Shown: positions 13,851 to 26,149 of the stretch, one piece after another | How positions within the stretch are numbered: position 1 is the first letter of the stretch | Layout of the letters: the number at the start of each line of letters is the position of its first letter | Origin: Oxyruncus cristatus | Lineage: Eukaryota > Chordata > Aves > Passeriformes > Cotingidae | Direction of reading: 5' to 3' | DNA: 64,000 bases | NCBI GenBank assembly: GCA_013399855.1 | Contig: VXAY01002200.1 | Location: 1,613,109 to 1,677,108 of the forward strand | The notes under the pieces: generated by a model | What the model was told of the DNA's origin: nothing | Databases searched by the model: none | The model's input: only the letters and a program-made list of their open reading frames with translations | Program-made: the position numbers and the translations under genes

Positions 13851-15640
13851 ATAGTCTATACTGTCAATTCATATGTGTCTGCTTAAAACAGCCTCCACAC
13901 CTACATCTCTGATCACATCACCCTGTCTGCCTTTGCAGCCTGGGGAAGACGGGCTTTGCAATCGGCACTGAGAGGTGGGGGTGGCAAGTCAGTTCCCAGC
14001 TTCAGGAAACCTTTGTGGGAAAGGTGTGAAACAAAAGATACAACTGGTTTGTCTGGGACAAGTTCCAGGTCAGTTTGGTTCTGCTCAGCTGAAATATAGT
14101 TGTGTGGCATGGAGCAACATGAAGCCTTTCCCCAGAGTAGTGGAGCAGCAAACTTTTAGGGCTTTGCATCCTCTGTCACCTGACAATCTTCACAAAAGTC
14201 AGCCAGGCACTGGCTTTCAAGGCTGGTGGTCTTCTGATGAATTCCCCCGTCCCTAACTACAGAAGTGCTCTGAAGTCTTCAGGGAGATGGAATACATCCT
14301 GCACACACTTGTTCCTGAGGGAGTTCTTCTCAAAACCCTGTCCTATTGCCACTCAGCTTCCCATCGCTCCTTCCTCCCACTCTGCTTCGTCACTTTGACT
14401 TCACTGTGCTGTTGAGGATTTGGCCCCGGCAAGACTGTGGATGTAGAAAAAAGATCAGAGGTTAGTGAGAGAGCAAAAACCAGTGGCCTGATGGGGAAAA
14501 TGGGGCTGACATCACCCCAGACCAGCCATTGTCACAGTCCTTCCATCGGCAAGAGCACTACTGGAAGCATTTATTTTTATTACCTCAGGAAGAAAAGCAT
14601 CAGCCAAAGATGGGGGCAGGGCTGTCATAATTCATCTCCTTTTGTCTTCCCCCTTCTTTAGGAAAAGAATGTCTCCTGAATTCAAGGAATCCCCTCGTTT
14701 ATCTCAAGATGATGGTCTTTACAGCATTTTTTTTTTAAATTTAAAAAATTGCCAGGCTCCAAAGTTGCATTTTTGTATATCTTGAAATAAAGCTGCATTG
14801 TTTCCCCTTGCTTCTGCTTTATTCACTTTGCCCTGCAAATCCTGCTGAGTGAATTACGATGTTTATTGCTCTGCCTTGCAGTGTTTTCTTCCTACTTATC
14901 TGAACAATCTGCAAGAAAACCTGTCAGTAATGGTCTCTTTTGTTTGCTTCATCCCACCAAATGCCAAGCCAAAAACACATCGTCCATCCCACCAGATAGA
15001 CACCACCCCAGCTCTGGTGTAGCACACAGGGTTGGCCAGTCCCTCTAAGCCTGCAACAGCATTGTAACAAAAATAGAAAACCAAGGGAAGAGCATTTTAG
15101 TCCGAATGATTCACTTCAGAACACACAAAAGTGGCATGGAAGAGCAGAGAACCAAGTCTGCAGCTCCACATGGTTCAGAGCAGAAAGGAGCGTGGGGATT
15201 TTATTCAGAGCAGTCAGTAATGCACCAGGTTCAACCAAGGAGTCTCCAGCTCTTCTCCTTGTACTGCCAAGGGAGGCGAGAGAGTACAGCACCGTTTGTC
15301 ATCCTGTTGCAGGATGCTGTGTCTTCTCAAGGCCTTGTGCTGTCACACAAAGCAAACAGAGAGGAAGAAGTTTGCCTTCTGGGATCCTCTGCTGGTGTTG
15401 TCCCTGTAGCCCTCTACAGCAAGACTGCAAAGATGAACATTCTCCCCTTTACTGGTGTTCCCAGATGTGCCTTTATGTCTGTTAAATTTTTTAGAGAAAA
15501 AATTAGATTTACCAAACTAATTTGATTCTAATGAAATTTTAGAGGCAATTAAGGGTTTGCTTTTTGGCTTTTTTTCACTTCCTCTCTAGTAGAGATCAGC
15601 AGCTACAAAGACCCTTTCATATTATCAGCTATACTTCTCA
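13851..15640. other. Intergenic DNA, no gene recognised
   Basis: About 1.8 kb of unique-looking sequence. The 139-codon open frame at 15106-15525 has no recognisable domain. Nothing else is seen. Confidence 0.5.
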
Positions 15641-16155
15641 GATCACAGAATCACTAAGGTTGGAAAAGACGTCCAGTATCATCGAGTCCAGTCTGTGATT
15701 GAACACCACCTTGTCAAGTAGACCACGGCACTAAGTGCCATGTCCAGTCATTTCTTGAACACCTCCAGGGATGGTGACTTCACCATCTGCCTGAGCAGCC
15801 TGTTCCAATGCTTAACCACCCTTTCAGTGAAGTTCTTCCTGATTTCCGACTGAACCTCCCCCAGTGCAGCTTGAGGCCATTTCCTCCAGTCCTGTCACTG
15901 GTTGCCTGGGAGAAGAGGCCAACCTCCACCTGGCTAGTTTGTCCTTTCAGGTAATTGTAGAGACTGATAAAGTCTCCCCTGAGCCTCCTTTTCTCCAGGC
16001 TAAACACCCCCAGCTCCTTAAGCCACTTCCCATAGGATTATTCTCCAGACCCTTCACCAGCTCTGTTGCCCTTCACTGGACTTGCTCCAGAACCTCAATG
16101 TCTTTCTTGAACTGAGGGGCCCAGAACCGGACACAGGACTCGAGGTGCAGCCTCA
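15641..16155 (-). mobile_element. CR1 LINE fragment with the end of the ORF2 reading frame
   Basis: It starts GATCACAGAATCACTAAGG then TTGGAAAAGAC, the reverse complement of a CR1 3' end of a different subfamily from the copy at 4573. Reading the minus strand at about 16007-15780 gives residues such as [20 protein letters not shown] followed by SDRTGGNG. This matches the conserved C-terminal segment of the CR1 ORF2 reverse-transcriptase protein. Only the last part of ORF2 and the 3' UTR remain, and the frame decays towards its end. The right edge, near the GGGGCCCAGAACCGGACAC stretch, is approximate. Confidence 0.93.
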
Positions 16156-16540
16156 CACGCTGGACTGAGCACCCTGTTAACAACACAACACTGCAGTGCA
16201 ACACAAACATCTCAGGGGGCTGCTGTCAGGGCTCCAGGCTTACCTTGGCTCTGGGCTTCCCTCTTTAGCTCATAAATTGTGCTCTCTACTCTCCATTGAC
16301 ATATTATGGCGCACATGGTAGAGATACAAGGAAAGCAGGGAACGGAGGTGGCACGCTTCTCTTCTCTTGAGGACAGCGTCTGTTTGAAATGTGTCAGGAT
16401 TTCTGAGTTAAAGCAGTATAATGAGATGTCAGGGAAGGCGAGCAGAAGGGGAAAATTAAGGCAATAGATTTCCCTGGGAAACCCTATTTTCCAGAAAAAA
16501 CATTGGAGGAAAATGCTATTCTGATTAATATTAATTTGTC

Positions 16541-16591
16541 CCTTTTTCTTTTTTTTTCTTTTTTTTTTTTTCTTTTTTTTTTTTTTTTCTC
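16541..16591. repeat. Poly(T) tract with interspersed C
   Basis: About 50 bases of T broken by single C residues, ending TTCTCC. On the minus strand it would read as an A-rich tail. I see no parent gene or SINE next to it. Confidence 0.85.
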
Positions 16592-19500
16592 CAAGGTAGG
16601 ATATAGGGCAGAGCAGAGACCAGGGAAACGGCAGCCCCGTTGCCGAGCCAGCGCTGCAGCAAAGCTGATGGAGTATCTAGGTCAGCGTGCAGCAGCAATT
16701 CTTTGCAGATGACTGAGATCTACAGAGCCAAAGGCCAGTCTTGGCAGTAGAGCCAAGGGCTCCTTTTGCAACTGAAGGGCATAAAATCTGCTCCCCCTTT
16801 CAAGCAGCGTTCACAGGAGGGAAGCCCAAGCTGCAGCCTCCATCAGCTGGAACTAATGCCCTTCGGCTCTGCTCACCCGTCCCTGCTCAGCAGAACACAG
16901 GCTGGGAAATCAGCGTTGCCATGGGATTCGGATACAAAAGGCCAAAAGATGTGGATGTCAACCAAGTACCCAGATATACAGGGAGGATATTTTCAGCCTT
17001 CAAACTAAAACTGATGTGGAAGCTCTTCTCTAAGAAACAACACTTTGCTTTCTCACGCATGAGAGCACTGTCAAACATTATCCAAATTTTTTATATTTTA
17101 TATGTCCTCAGTTGGCTTTGAAGGTTTTTCAGTTTCACACAGGTTTTAGGAAAAGCTCGTGCACTCAAACACTTGGCTACTTTTTCCAAATGTCCTGCTT
17201 GGCCTAATGAGAGGCAGTGCCTCAGCTGACAGCCTTAGTGCCCTCAGAAGCGATACAGCTTAGGAGGCCAGCACACTGCCCACTGGGCGTGGATAGATTG
17301 TGTATCATGGGATCTTTCTCCCTTCTGCTTCTATGCCTCAACCCACTGGGACAGGAGCATGAAAGGATCAGTGCTTTCCCTATATATCATCCCTGAGCAT
17401 CAATAAGACTGGCAGCTGTCTCTCAAGATTTGTGCTAAACCCTTCTTTAGAGGTTGATTCACAGAGCTACAGCCTTCAAAGTCAAAACACACTGTTAGAT
17501 CATTCTGTCGGGTAGCAGAGACCATCAGTATTTGTGCTGATTTTTGTTATGTTAAAACGTGTCCTTCAAAAAAAGACAGTCCACTCCTGATTTGATAGCC
17601 ACAGAAGAGGGAAGATTTCCCTATACCGACAGAAGTTTAGAAAGTCATTCATGAGGTTTATTCTCAGTTGTTGAAAGCACCAAGAGAATTTTCCTGATGA
17701 TCTTGATTCCTGGCAGAAGAATACATCAATTTTTGTGCTCAGGAGCCAAACTGGTAAACTGTGATGCCAAACAGCTAACTAACTGCCTTGCCACTGAAGG
17801 TTTAACAACATACTATAGACGACGTGCCCGATTTTCAGTAGGAATATTAGAAAAGGACAGTGCCAGATGAAATGTTCATGTTTCTAGAAAGAGGCAGCTG
17901 CTTCTGCATATGCTGAGAAAGGAGGGTGGATATTAACACAAGGATTTTGAGGCAGGAACTACCTATTACTGGTATTTTGGATAACAGCTATCACATTATA
18001 GGTGTTTATCTAGCAATATTCACCCTAATACTGGTATGCTTTGTCTGAACTAGTCAGCCTAATACGGATCACTCCTTTGTTTCTGCCACAGCAGAACTTG
18101 CTAAAACAGCATTTTTAATTATGAACGTTTCTGCTTAAATTCTTCATGTTCTGATGCTGGATAACTTCCTCTTTAAACTGGCATTACAGGGCAAAGGAAA
18201 AAAAAATCCAAAGCAGAAAACACTTTATTTAGTGAGTGAATAGTACTGCACTCTTTTTATGTGGGCACATATAGAGGTACAGCATTTGACAAGGCATGAG
18301 GATTCCCACCAGTCTCAGATCTGTCCATGCACTTTTCTCTTGGTCCATAGAGATGACCCCATAAATTAAGTGCGGGGATGGTTGTGCACAGTCTGAGTGA
18401 TGCAAACAGAGACAAGTTTTGAACAGCATATAATGCACATTTAATTGTGTTTATTTAGTGGCTGTATTTAGAAACAGATGTGACTTTTGTACTTTTTTCA
18501 TTGTAGACATGTTACATGGAAAAACTGTCTGTCCATCACTAGATCCTGCATAGCCTTATACTCATGAGGGAGTAGCAGAAAATAAGAGGGCAGGAAGAAC
18601 CTCTTGTAATCTCTGTATGTTTTGCATCCTCCTGCAGCTTCACACATCTGCTTACTAAGAAGACAAAAATAAAGGCTATTATGTGTCCCAGACACAGGTT
18701 TACTCAGTCTTGTGGAGTATGGAGTATTGCAATCCACATGATAAAACTGGTACAAAATGTTATTAATCAAAGGCTTGCATAGAAGATGAAAAGAAAAGGG
18801 AACAAAACTGTCATTACCCCCTATTTTGATTGTTGAATCTGGTCTATTCATAGTAACACACCAACTGTATCTATCCAATTGCAGTAACGAGTGATAGATG
18901 ACTACTTAGCAATTAGGTTTTCCTTCCCCACCTCTGAAATTAAGGTCATAACCTTTTCTATTTACTTTTGGGATGTGGTAAATTAGAGCTTTGGCTTCAT
19001 TACAAAAATTAATTAAAATAGTCACACAATGGCACCATTCATGGCTGTGCTTGTCCCTCCCTGCAGCATGTCCTCATGTCAGCTCTCTTTGGTTTTAGTC
19101 CCAAATTCCAGTATGCGCTAGTCTGCCTGTATTATTTGGATCAGTAGACTAGATTTTTCTTTTTGTCCAACTTCTTTGATTTATTGGAAGGGCTCCTCTT
19201 GTGTCTAATTCTTCTGGGCATTTTTTTGTTTGTTTATTGTTTTGGGTTTCTTTTTTTAAGAAATTGTACACTAGCAGGTTCTCACCATGATCTGATGTCC
19301 CCAAAATGCTTTCTGGTCACAGAGTTTGCCAGTAGAAGTGGCAAGTAGAACTTTAACTTGGACTCACAGCAGAGACCTCTACCTAACACTCTCTCCTTAC
19401 CAACATCCCAGGTGTCTAGGTCTGGAAAAGAGGATTAGTGTTCAAGTTGTTTTCATCAGAATTTCAAGAACTAAACATAATTAAAGAGATGGGGGTGGGG

Positions 19501-22500
19501 GAGAAGGAACCTGACTATTCCACACTTACACAGAGTTGGAAGTCTGCCCATTGAAATATGTTTTATTTCTTTTCTAAACCATTTCTTTGTGAATGTAATT
19601 CTTGTTTTAAAAGCTGGATTTACGAACTGGCAAAAAATAATGTTTTCTTTTATAGGAGAAAGTGTTGCATTATGTTTCACATGACCATGTCCTGAGGTGG
19701 TCCAACACACTGAGTTCTGCATGTATCAATAAATACAGACCTCAGAGACTTCAGGCATATTGATTTACTAAAAATTATTGCTTGATGGGAAGTACAGAAG
19801 AGCTCAGATTCTTTTTATATAACACCTAAAGGGAGAGATGGCTGCCAAAGGCTTGGACTAATATCTGTGCTGGAAATAGAGCCCAACAGGCAACTTTGAT
19901 ATATATGTGTAATTATACTGAAGTCAAAGGTAATGTTTCTCTAAAGATGAGGACATGAGATATTTGCAAAAGTGAGACCTATTATAGGTTTTATTTCTTC
20001 AGAGCATATAAGCATGTATGTAACTGCAAGTATAACCTGCTTTTTTTCTCTTACTGCTTGACTACACAGGTGCACTCTGGAAATTTTATCCAAGTTAATT
20101 TAGGGCATGACTTCAAGTTGCATCAGTTGAGTATCTTTAAAATGTGAAGCTGAGGCCTGGTTCTGTGGAGTGAATGTGTCCACACCAGAACCTGATATAA
20201 AGTAATGAAGTCAGATTGAATAAGGGTTCAGATCAACAGTTCTGTTTCTAAACCTGTGTTGGCTGTAGATGAGAAACAAGAAGGTGTCTACTGGGCAACA
20301 AGCATGGGAATGGTTATACAGGCTGCCCCTTCTTTGTGAAACACAAAGAGGAAGGGTCCCCCTCTGGGACAAAATCATCTTGTAGGCTTAGTTTTCAGCC
20401 AAATCAGGTCCCTGAGTGACCCATCACGTGGCTGCCTGAGCCCCGGTGCTGGTGACAGGGACGCTGCAGGGAGGAGGCTGTGGCTGAGCAGTGAATGTGG
20501 AAATACACTGTCAGTGCCACTCCAGACCTGCACGGGATGAAAGCGCCCGCATAACCTTGTCCATGGGAACCCCCTTGGACATTTACTGAGGTTAATCATG
20601 AAGAGTTTTAAGAGCAGTGTTGCTTGGAAGGAGGTGATAGACTTCAGCTCCTTTTGTGATCTACCAGCCTGAGATTGCATGTCTGAGCAAGAACATGTCC
20701 CTTTCCCACTACTTTAAAACGTGGTCTCTCTGCAAAGCCCTTGATATAACACACAAACCCCGATTCTCAGACTTCATGCCTTGTGCATAGAGATACCTGG
20801 GGGCAGGACTCATTTTCCCTATTTTTGGTGAGGGGGGAAGTGGAAGACTACTTTAGTCCCTTAAAAATAAGCATCTTGTCCTCTGTGTGTCCTGAATAAA
20901 TTACATCCTGTGTTGAACTTTGCTGAAAACGCTTTTCTTTGGCCTTCTGAGAAAAGCCGAAAATGAGACCGCATTGATATTTTACTGCAGAGTTGTTGCC
21001 TGTAGGTAGGCTTTAGATGGAGCTCTTCTATGGAAATCAATCCTGGTAAAGCAATAACAGCTGTTATTTTGCCAGCAAGCAGCAAGCAGAAACGATTGCA
21101 GAGGTACCCCCACTACAGCAATGCTACTTGGTAATTTAAAAACAATTTGGGACATAGAAATAACCCAGATAAAGCTGGAGAACCACAACATTGTTATTTC
21201 TCCTGTTCTGAAACCGCATACTGTAAACACATGCTCATGAAAAAAAGGGAATTCTCCTTCACCAGGTCCCCACCTCCATGTATGGGCAGTGAACAATATA
21301 ATACAGATTTTTTGCTCGTGATAGGGAGTGGCCACTATTTAATATTTGTAATGCTATTGAGACAACTGTCTCAAATGGATTCATCAGTTCCTTTTGTCAT
21401 CTTTCTGGCTTTGTTGCCTTCTATCCTACCTTTCCGTCCAATTAGGCATTGCAAAGTGAGCTTATCTGCTTTCATAGACAGAGCAGGATTGTACCCTGTG
21501 AGCACCTCGAGGACTGGAGCAAATCGTGTCAGGGACTCCACCTCTTGGAAGCTCTTGGGCTCTTTTTTCTCAGTCTATAAAGAAGAAAACACCATCATTT
21601 TTCAAAATATAAACCATTAGAAAGCCTCAAGTGGGGACAGAATACTGGTTTCATTAAAAAAAAAAAGTATACATTTGCAATCGAGTTTATTAATATAGTT
21701 TATGAAGGCTCAAGGATGAAAGATTCTGTAGCAATATAAAGGAGTATTATAATATTAATTTGCATCAATTTCTTAAAGAGATAATTCCATTAAATAGTTC
21801 AGCCTTTAGCAACCTATTCTTTTACAATCATATCTCTTTTTGAACTGTCAACCACTTGAAGGAACAGCCCTTGATTCTTTCTTGATTGTATGCTAGATGA
21901 GGCAATTTTTCCTTGGGGAATAACATTAGCTAAATTAGGAACACTGTAATTTAAAGGTGATTAAGTACCTTTTGTGATTGTTGTTCTATGACTTCAATCT
22001 GATAACACTTAAGTGCATGTGTAATCTAGTCTTCCACGGGGCTACTCGCATTCATAAGTGGGCTTAAATCCTTATAAGATCAGGACCTAAATAAGCACCA
22101 CAGTTAAACCTTTTACAGCGCATTGACAGAGGATATATTTGTTCTGATTGCAATGACATTTCACACTTGTGCTTGGTGCATAAACACTAGGAATGCTTTT
22201 AAAAATTGGGATTTGCATTCTACAGAAGGAGAAAGCAAGGCGCAGAAGTGTGAGTGGGTATGTTCTGGTCATGAGGCAAGTCGCTGGCAGACCTGGGAAC
22301 ACGCTGTGGACTTCTGACCCTCACGGATTTGTGTCCTGCTTCACTCCGTCTGTCCTTTGTGCCTTGGTGCTCAGCATGGGGGGAGCAGCAGGAACAATCC
22401 AGGCCAAAGTGACCAAGTCGTTGCTCAACCAGCCCACTTATCTCTGGAGAAATTCTTTCTTAAGCATAAACCTACTTGGGGTTTCAGCAGAATAGGCTTT

Positions 22501-23649
22501 TTGTTAGCAGAGCACCCAACGTGTTGAAGGATGTCAGAACATGGGCTACTGTTGTGCCACTGACAAATTTTAAGGTTGACATCTGTTGGGGGCTACTGAG
22601 TAAGATGCACTCATTGTCAAGAAGTGGTGCTGGCATTTGCCCGTGAATCAGGATATTTTACAGAATGTCATCACTTGGTAATGAAATGCTCCCTGGTAAC
22701 GATGGCTCGTGAACACAGAAATAGCCTTTGCCCATAATAAAGTTTTGCAAATAATGCTTGCAGGAAGTGATTTGCTAAGAACCAATCAAGCAGATACCAG
22801 AAATAATGTGACAGATGGTAACCCGACATTACCACAACATCACCAAACTACTTCTTACTCGCACTTTAAACAACCATTTGGACTCAGGCCTTCAAAGAAA
22901 AATATTAACTCTCACTCTACAGCTGGTTGAAGCAGAATTGTCACCCTGCAAAAAATTCTATCCTTAGAAGTCACTAATAGGAAGAATAAAAGTCTGAAAT
23001 GTCCTTCAATGCAAAAGAAAAAAAAAAAACCTGTTATCAATACCCTATTTTGATGCCTTCAGGCTATCTGCCCTTGCTTTATTTTTAGCTGTGCTAGGCT
23101 ATGAACAAACAAAAATTTTAAAATATAAAAATAACACAATCTTTGTTCAAAGTTATATATACAATGAAAATTTAACAAAATAGATTTGAAATAGAAAATA
23201 CTGGAAAGAACAAATACTTTCCTGTTTGCACTTTGATTTTTTGAATGTAAAAGTGTGTTGAAATCATCACATCTCCATTTTTCATGGCCTAACACCTTCA
23301 GACAGAAAAGTATTCCACCTGAACAGTTTTGATAAGGTCTCTCTAGGTTGTGACTAGGTGCACTTGAGTTACAGTGGTTTAGCAAGTTACTCATCATAAT
23401 CAGTGACATGGACAGTTTCTCCTTTCAAATTTGCAAGATAAACCCCATTATTTTACATTGTATGCCTAATTTACTTGTTATAATTTATTGAGGCTTGAAA
23501 TTACTACTTCATTTTTTTATTGTATACCTGCATGCTCTTTCATCACTGTATGAAGACTTGTTGCTCACTACAGAGAAGACAGCTCTGATTTATTAACTAA
23601 AGCATGAACGTAGTCCTTAAACAATAGCTTTTCTTTATAGGAGGTTTTT

Positions 23650-23702
23650 CACCTCCTCTCTCACCCTCTCTCACCACCTCTTTCACCCTCCTCTCTCACT
23701 TT
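23650..23702. repeat. CT-rich tandem repeat
   Basis: About 50 bases made of imperfect repeats of a CTCTCTCACC-like unit, with variants CCACCTCTTTCACC and CCTCCTCTCTCACT. One strand is almost entirely pyrimidine apart from single A residues. It is a small minisatellite-like tract. Confidence 0.75.
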
Positions 23703-25020
23703 TCATTGTGCCCTCCACAACCTTTTACACTGAAATTCTCATTCCCAGAAAGGAGGTTAGCCAAGCTACTGTTTGCCCTAAAATAAGGATCATCCCAGAA
23801 ACGGAGTGGCTGAAGTAGGCCACCAATTTTCCCTGCCGAATTGCTGGCTGTGACTCTGTCCTAGGGGAATGCTGTCACGCTGGTTATGTGACGGCACCAG
23901 AAGCTCTGTATGAGACGGGCAGGTGTCATTATTACAGACCTCTGGGGACATTTGCTGGGCTTTTCTTAGGGAGCGAGGGTCATGCAGAGCTCCAAAATGA
24001 AATCGCCTGGTCACACCTGTGCAGGGTGTTTCCTCCCCAAAGCAGAGGGAAACTGCTGTCCCAGCCTGTGCTGCCACGGCCCTGCTGGAGACAGAGCACC
24101 TGTCCAGCCTTTTGCCTCACCGATAAATTAACATGCAATGTTACTTTATGCAGTCCTTCACATGAATGTACCGAGGTACTGTCTGAAATGAAGCAAAACT
24201 TTCTGGCATGCACACTTGCTCTTCTCAGGCAGAGTTTATAAGATACATTTTAGTAACTCAAATTTCTAAACTGCCCTCTCAGTCGTGGCTGTTCACATAC
24301 CGCTGTGTGTATGTATAGAAAGACAGAACCCCTCACACCCCTTCAACGTCTAGGGCTGATTCTTCCACACATACATGTTCCTGGTTCTACAAGTGGTTCT
24401 TACTAAACCACAGAGCAACGCAGCCCATTTCCCTGGGTGTGCAGCTTCCCTGGGGTGAGCGGCTGTAGGGCCCTTGGAGCTCCGCTCCCCAAAACAGTGG
24501 GGCAGTGCTCCATTTATGCCAACGGGGGGTCTCGGGGACCCTCGGTGCTGCTCCTGTCCCGCTGTTACACGTGTGCAGGGCGAGCCATTGCCTGCTTACG
24601 CGCAGGCATTTCGACCAAATGTTTTGTGAAATTTGGCACAGTTTATGTGCAAACTGAATTACTTTAACCCCCCACATTTTAGACAACCCACTCTCACACC
24701 CTTGGTTATCGTCTGGCATGTGTGGGACAGGATGAGGGAACAGCCCCGCAGCCGCTGCCGGCTGTACACCCCAGGGTTTAGCTTTGCTGAGGGCTCTCAG
24801 CTCGGTATCGGGGGTGTCGAGGCAGACGCTTTTCACCAGAAACAGCCGAATTTCTCCCACGTCGGCGAATGCCACCAGAAGAAAACAGCTTCTTCACCGA
24901 GTGCTAAACACGCAGGTCGGCGCCTGCCCTGAAGGGCGGGACCAGCACCAGAACCCAGAGCTGGGTTCGGCGGCGGCGGCGGGACTCGAACCCGCGGCCC
25001 CGAGTGCACAAGCCGCGCGG

Positions 25021-25030
25021 AGCCAATGGG
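25021..25030 (+). promoter_or_regulatory. CCAAT box (NF-Y-type site)
   Basis: AGCCAATGGG matches the NF-Y consensus RRCCAATSRG at every position. It lies about 700 bases upstream of the MTSS1 start codon (gap size as given), on the sense strand in CpG-rich DNA, where NF-Y sites commonly occur. Function is inferred. Confidence 0.6.
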
Positions 25031-25042
25031 CGACCGCGCCGG

Positions 25043-25066
25043 TGACGCGGAGGGGCGGGCGGGGCG
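25043..25066 (+). promoter_or_regulatory. TGACG half-site followed by two GC boxes
   Basis: TGACG (half of a CREB/ATF site) at 25043-25047 is followed by GGGGCGGGC at 25052-25060 and GGGGCG at 25061-25066, which are SP/KLF-type GC boxes. They sit 22 bases downstream of the CCAAT box and just before the gap. The cluster is typical of CpG-island promoters. Binding is inferred. Confidence 0.55.
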
Positions 25067-25075
25067 CTCAGCGCG

Positions 25076-25578
25076 NNNNNNNNNNNNNNNNNNNNNNNNN
25101 NNNNNNNNNNNNNNNNNNNNNNNNNNNNNNNNNNNNNNNNNNNNNNNNNNNNNNNNNNNNNNNNNNNNNNNNNNNNNNNNNNNNNNNNNNNNNNNNNNNN
25201 NNNNNNNNNNNNNNNNNNNNNNNNNNNNNNNNNNNNNNNNNNNNNNNNNNNNNNNNNNNNNNNNNNNNNNNNNNNNNNNNNNNNNNNNNNNNNNNNNNNN
25301 NNNNNNNNNNNNNNNNNNNNNNNNNNNNNNNNNNNNNNNNNNNNNNNNNNNNNNNNNNNNNNNNNNNNNNNNNNNNNNNNNNNNNNNNNNNNNNNNNNNN
25401 NNNNNNNNNNNNNNNNNNNNNNNNNNNNNNNNNNNNNNNNNNNNNNNNNNNNNNNNNNNNNNNNNNNNNNNNNNNNNNNNNNNNNNNNNNNNNNNNNNNN
25501 NNNNNNNNNNNNNNNNNNNNNNNNNNNNNNNNNNNNNNNNNNNNNNNNNNNNNNNNNNNNNNNNNNNNNNNNNNNNNN
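25076..25578. other. Assembly gap (503 N) in the MTSS1 promoter/5' UTR
   Basis: The gap falls within the most GC-rich part of the window. GC-rich first exons of bird genes are often lost from short-read assemblies. Core promoter and non-coding 5' exon sequence are probably missing. Any open frame drawn across this interval is an artefact. Confidence 1.
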
Positions 25579-25717
25579 CCAATTTCGGTGGGGTTTTTTT
25601 GTTGTTTTGTTTTGGGTGAGGTGGGAGCCCGGGGTGTCTGATTTTCCTCCAGCTGAGCAGTGCAGTTGCAGCGGTAGCGGTGAAATCCTGCTCCTCCAGT
25701 GAGCTCGAGCCAGGAAA
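25579..25717 (+). other. MTSS1: Probable 5' UTR of MTSS1 (3' part)
   Basis: Sequence between the gap and the start codon. I see no upstream ATG in it. The start codon context is GGAAAATGG, with A at -3 and G at +4, a strong Kozak context. The upstream limit of the transcript is unknown because the gap intervenes, and part of this segment could be promoter. Confidence 0.6.
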
Positions 25718-25789
25718 ATGGAGGCTGTGATAGAGAAGGAATGTAGTGCGCTCGGAGGGCTATTCCAGACCATCATAAGCGATATGAAG
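25718..25789 (+). CDS. MTSS1: MTSS1 coding exon 1 (residues 1-24, start of I-BAR domain)
   Basis: Metastasis suppressor 1 (MIM) is a cytoplasmic and membrane-associated scaffold. It binds phosphoinositide-rich membrane through an N-terminal I-BAR/IMD domain and actin monomers through a C-terminal WH2 motif, shaping protrusions, cell junctions and dendritic spines. This exon runs from ATG in a strong Kozak context and encodes MEAVIEKECSALGG, then LFQTIISDMK, the MTSS1 N-terminus as I recall it. The paralogue MTSS2 differs here (it begins METAEKECGALGG). It ends in a full codon (AAG, phase 0), followed by the donor GTAAGA. It joins the exon at 42225 across a 16.4-kb intron. The identification is by recognition of the protein and agreement of all three exons; the exact start is well supported. 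Confidence 0.96.
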
Positions 25790-26131
25790 GTAAGAGGCTG
25801 AGGGGTCTGGGAGCGGCACAGGGGAGGGGAGGTCTCTTCTCACCTGGCCTGGCGAAACTTCGCCCCGGGCGGTGCAGCCGCATCGGGCTCTGGTGCCGGC
25901 GCGACCTCCCCCCGCGGCGCTGGGGGGACCCTCCCCGGGGCTGGGACCAGCCTGGCAAAGGGGCCCCTGTAAATGCTTCACACCCCAACAGGATTTGGGG
26001 CTTGCGAGTTGTTTGCAGGACACCACCTCTCCCTCTCTCTTCTTCCCTCCTTTCGCTCTCTCTCCTGCTGAAACATGCAAGCTGTTACCCTGCACCAGGG
26101 TCAGCGTTTTCCAAGCCTGCCTCTTTTATTA

Positions 26132-26149
26132 TTTTTTTTTTTTTTTTTT
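26132..26149. repeat. Poly(T) run
   Basis: Eighteen T in a row inside the CpG-rich start of intron 1. Confidence 0.9.

Larger units (their letters stand above)
16156..24880. other. Proximal intergenic DNA upstream of the MTSS1 promoter
   Basis: About 8.7 kb with no recognised gene. It holds a poly(T) tract at 16541-16591, AT-rich stretches (for example about 21640-22000 and 23050-23250), and a CT-rich tandem repeat at 23650-23702. GC content rises towards the right edge, from about 24,400 onwards, as the CpG-rich promoter approaches. Open frames at 18498-18878, 21147-21620 and 24387-24875 have no recognisable domain. Confidence 0.55.

Noticed and set aside
24971..25040. A functional tRNA gene on the minus strand
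   Set aside because: The T arm and B box are perfect, but no anticodon stem forms, the A box is poor and the acceptor has two mismatches. Kept only as a tRNA-like finding.
24784..25776. Long open frames crossing the promoter gap on both strands
   Set aside because: They are produced by unknown bases translating as X with no stops, not by real coding sequence.
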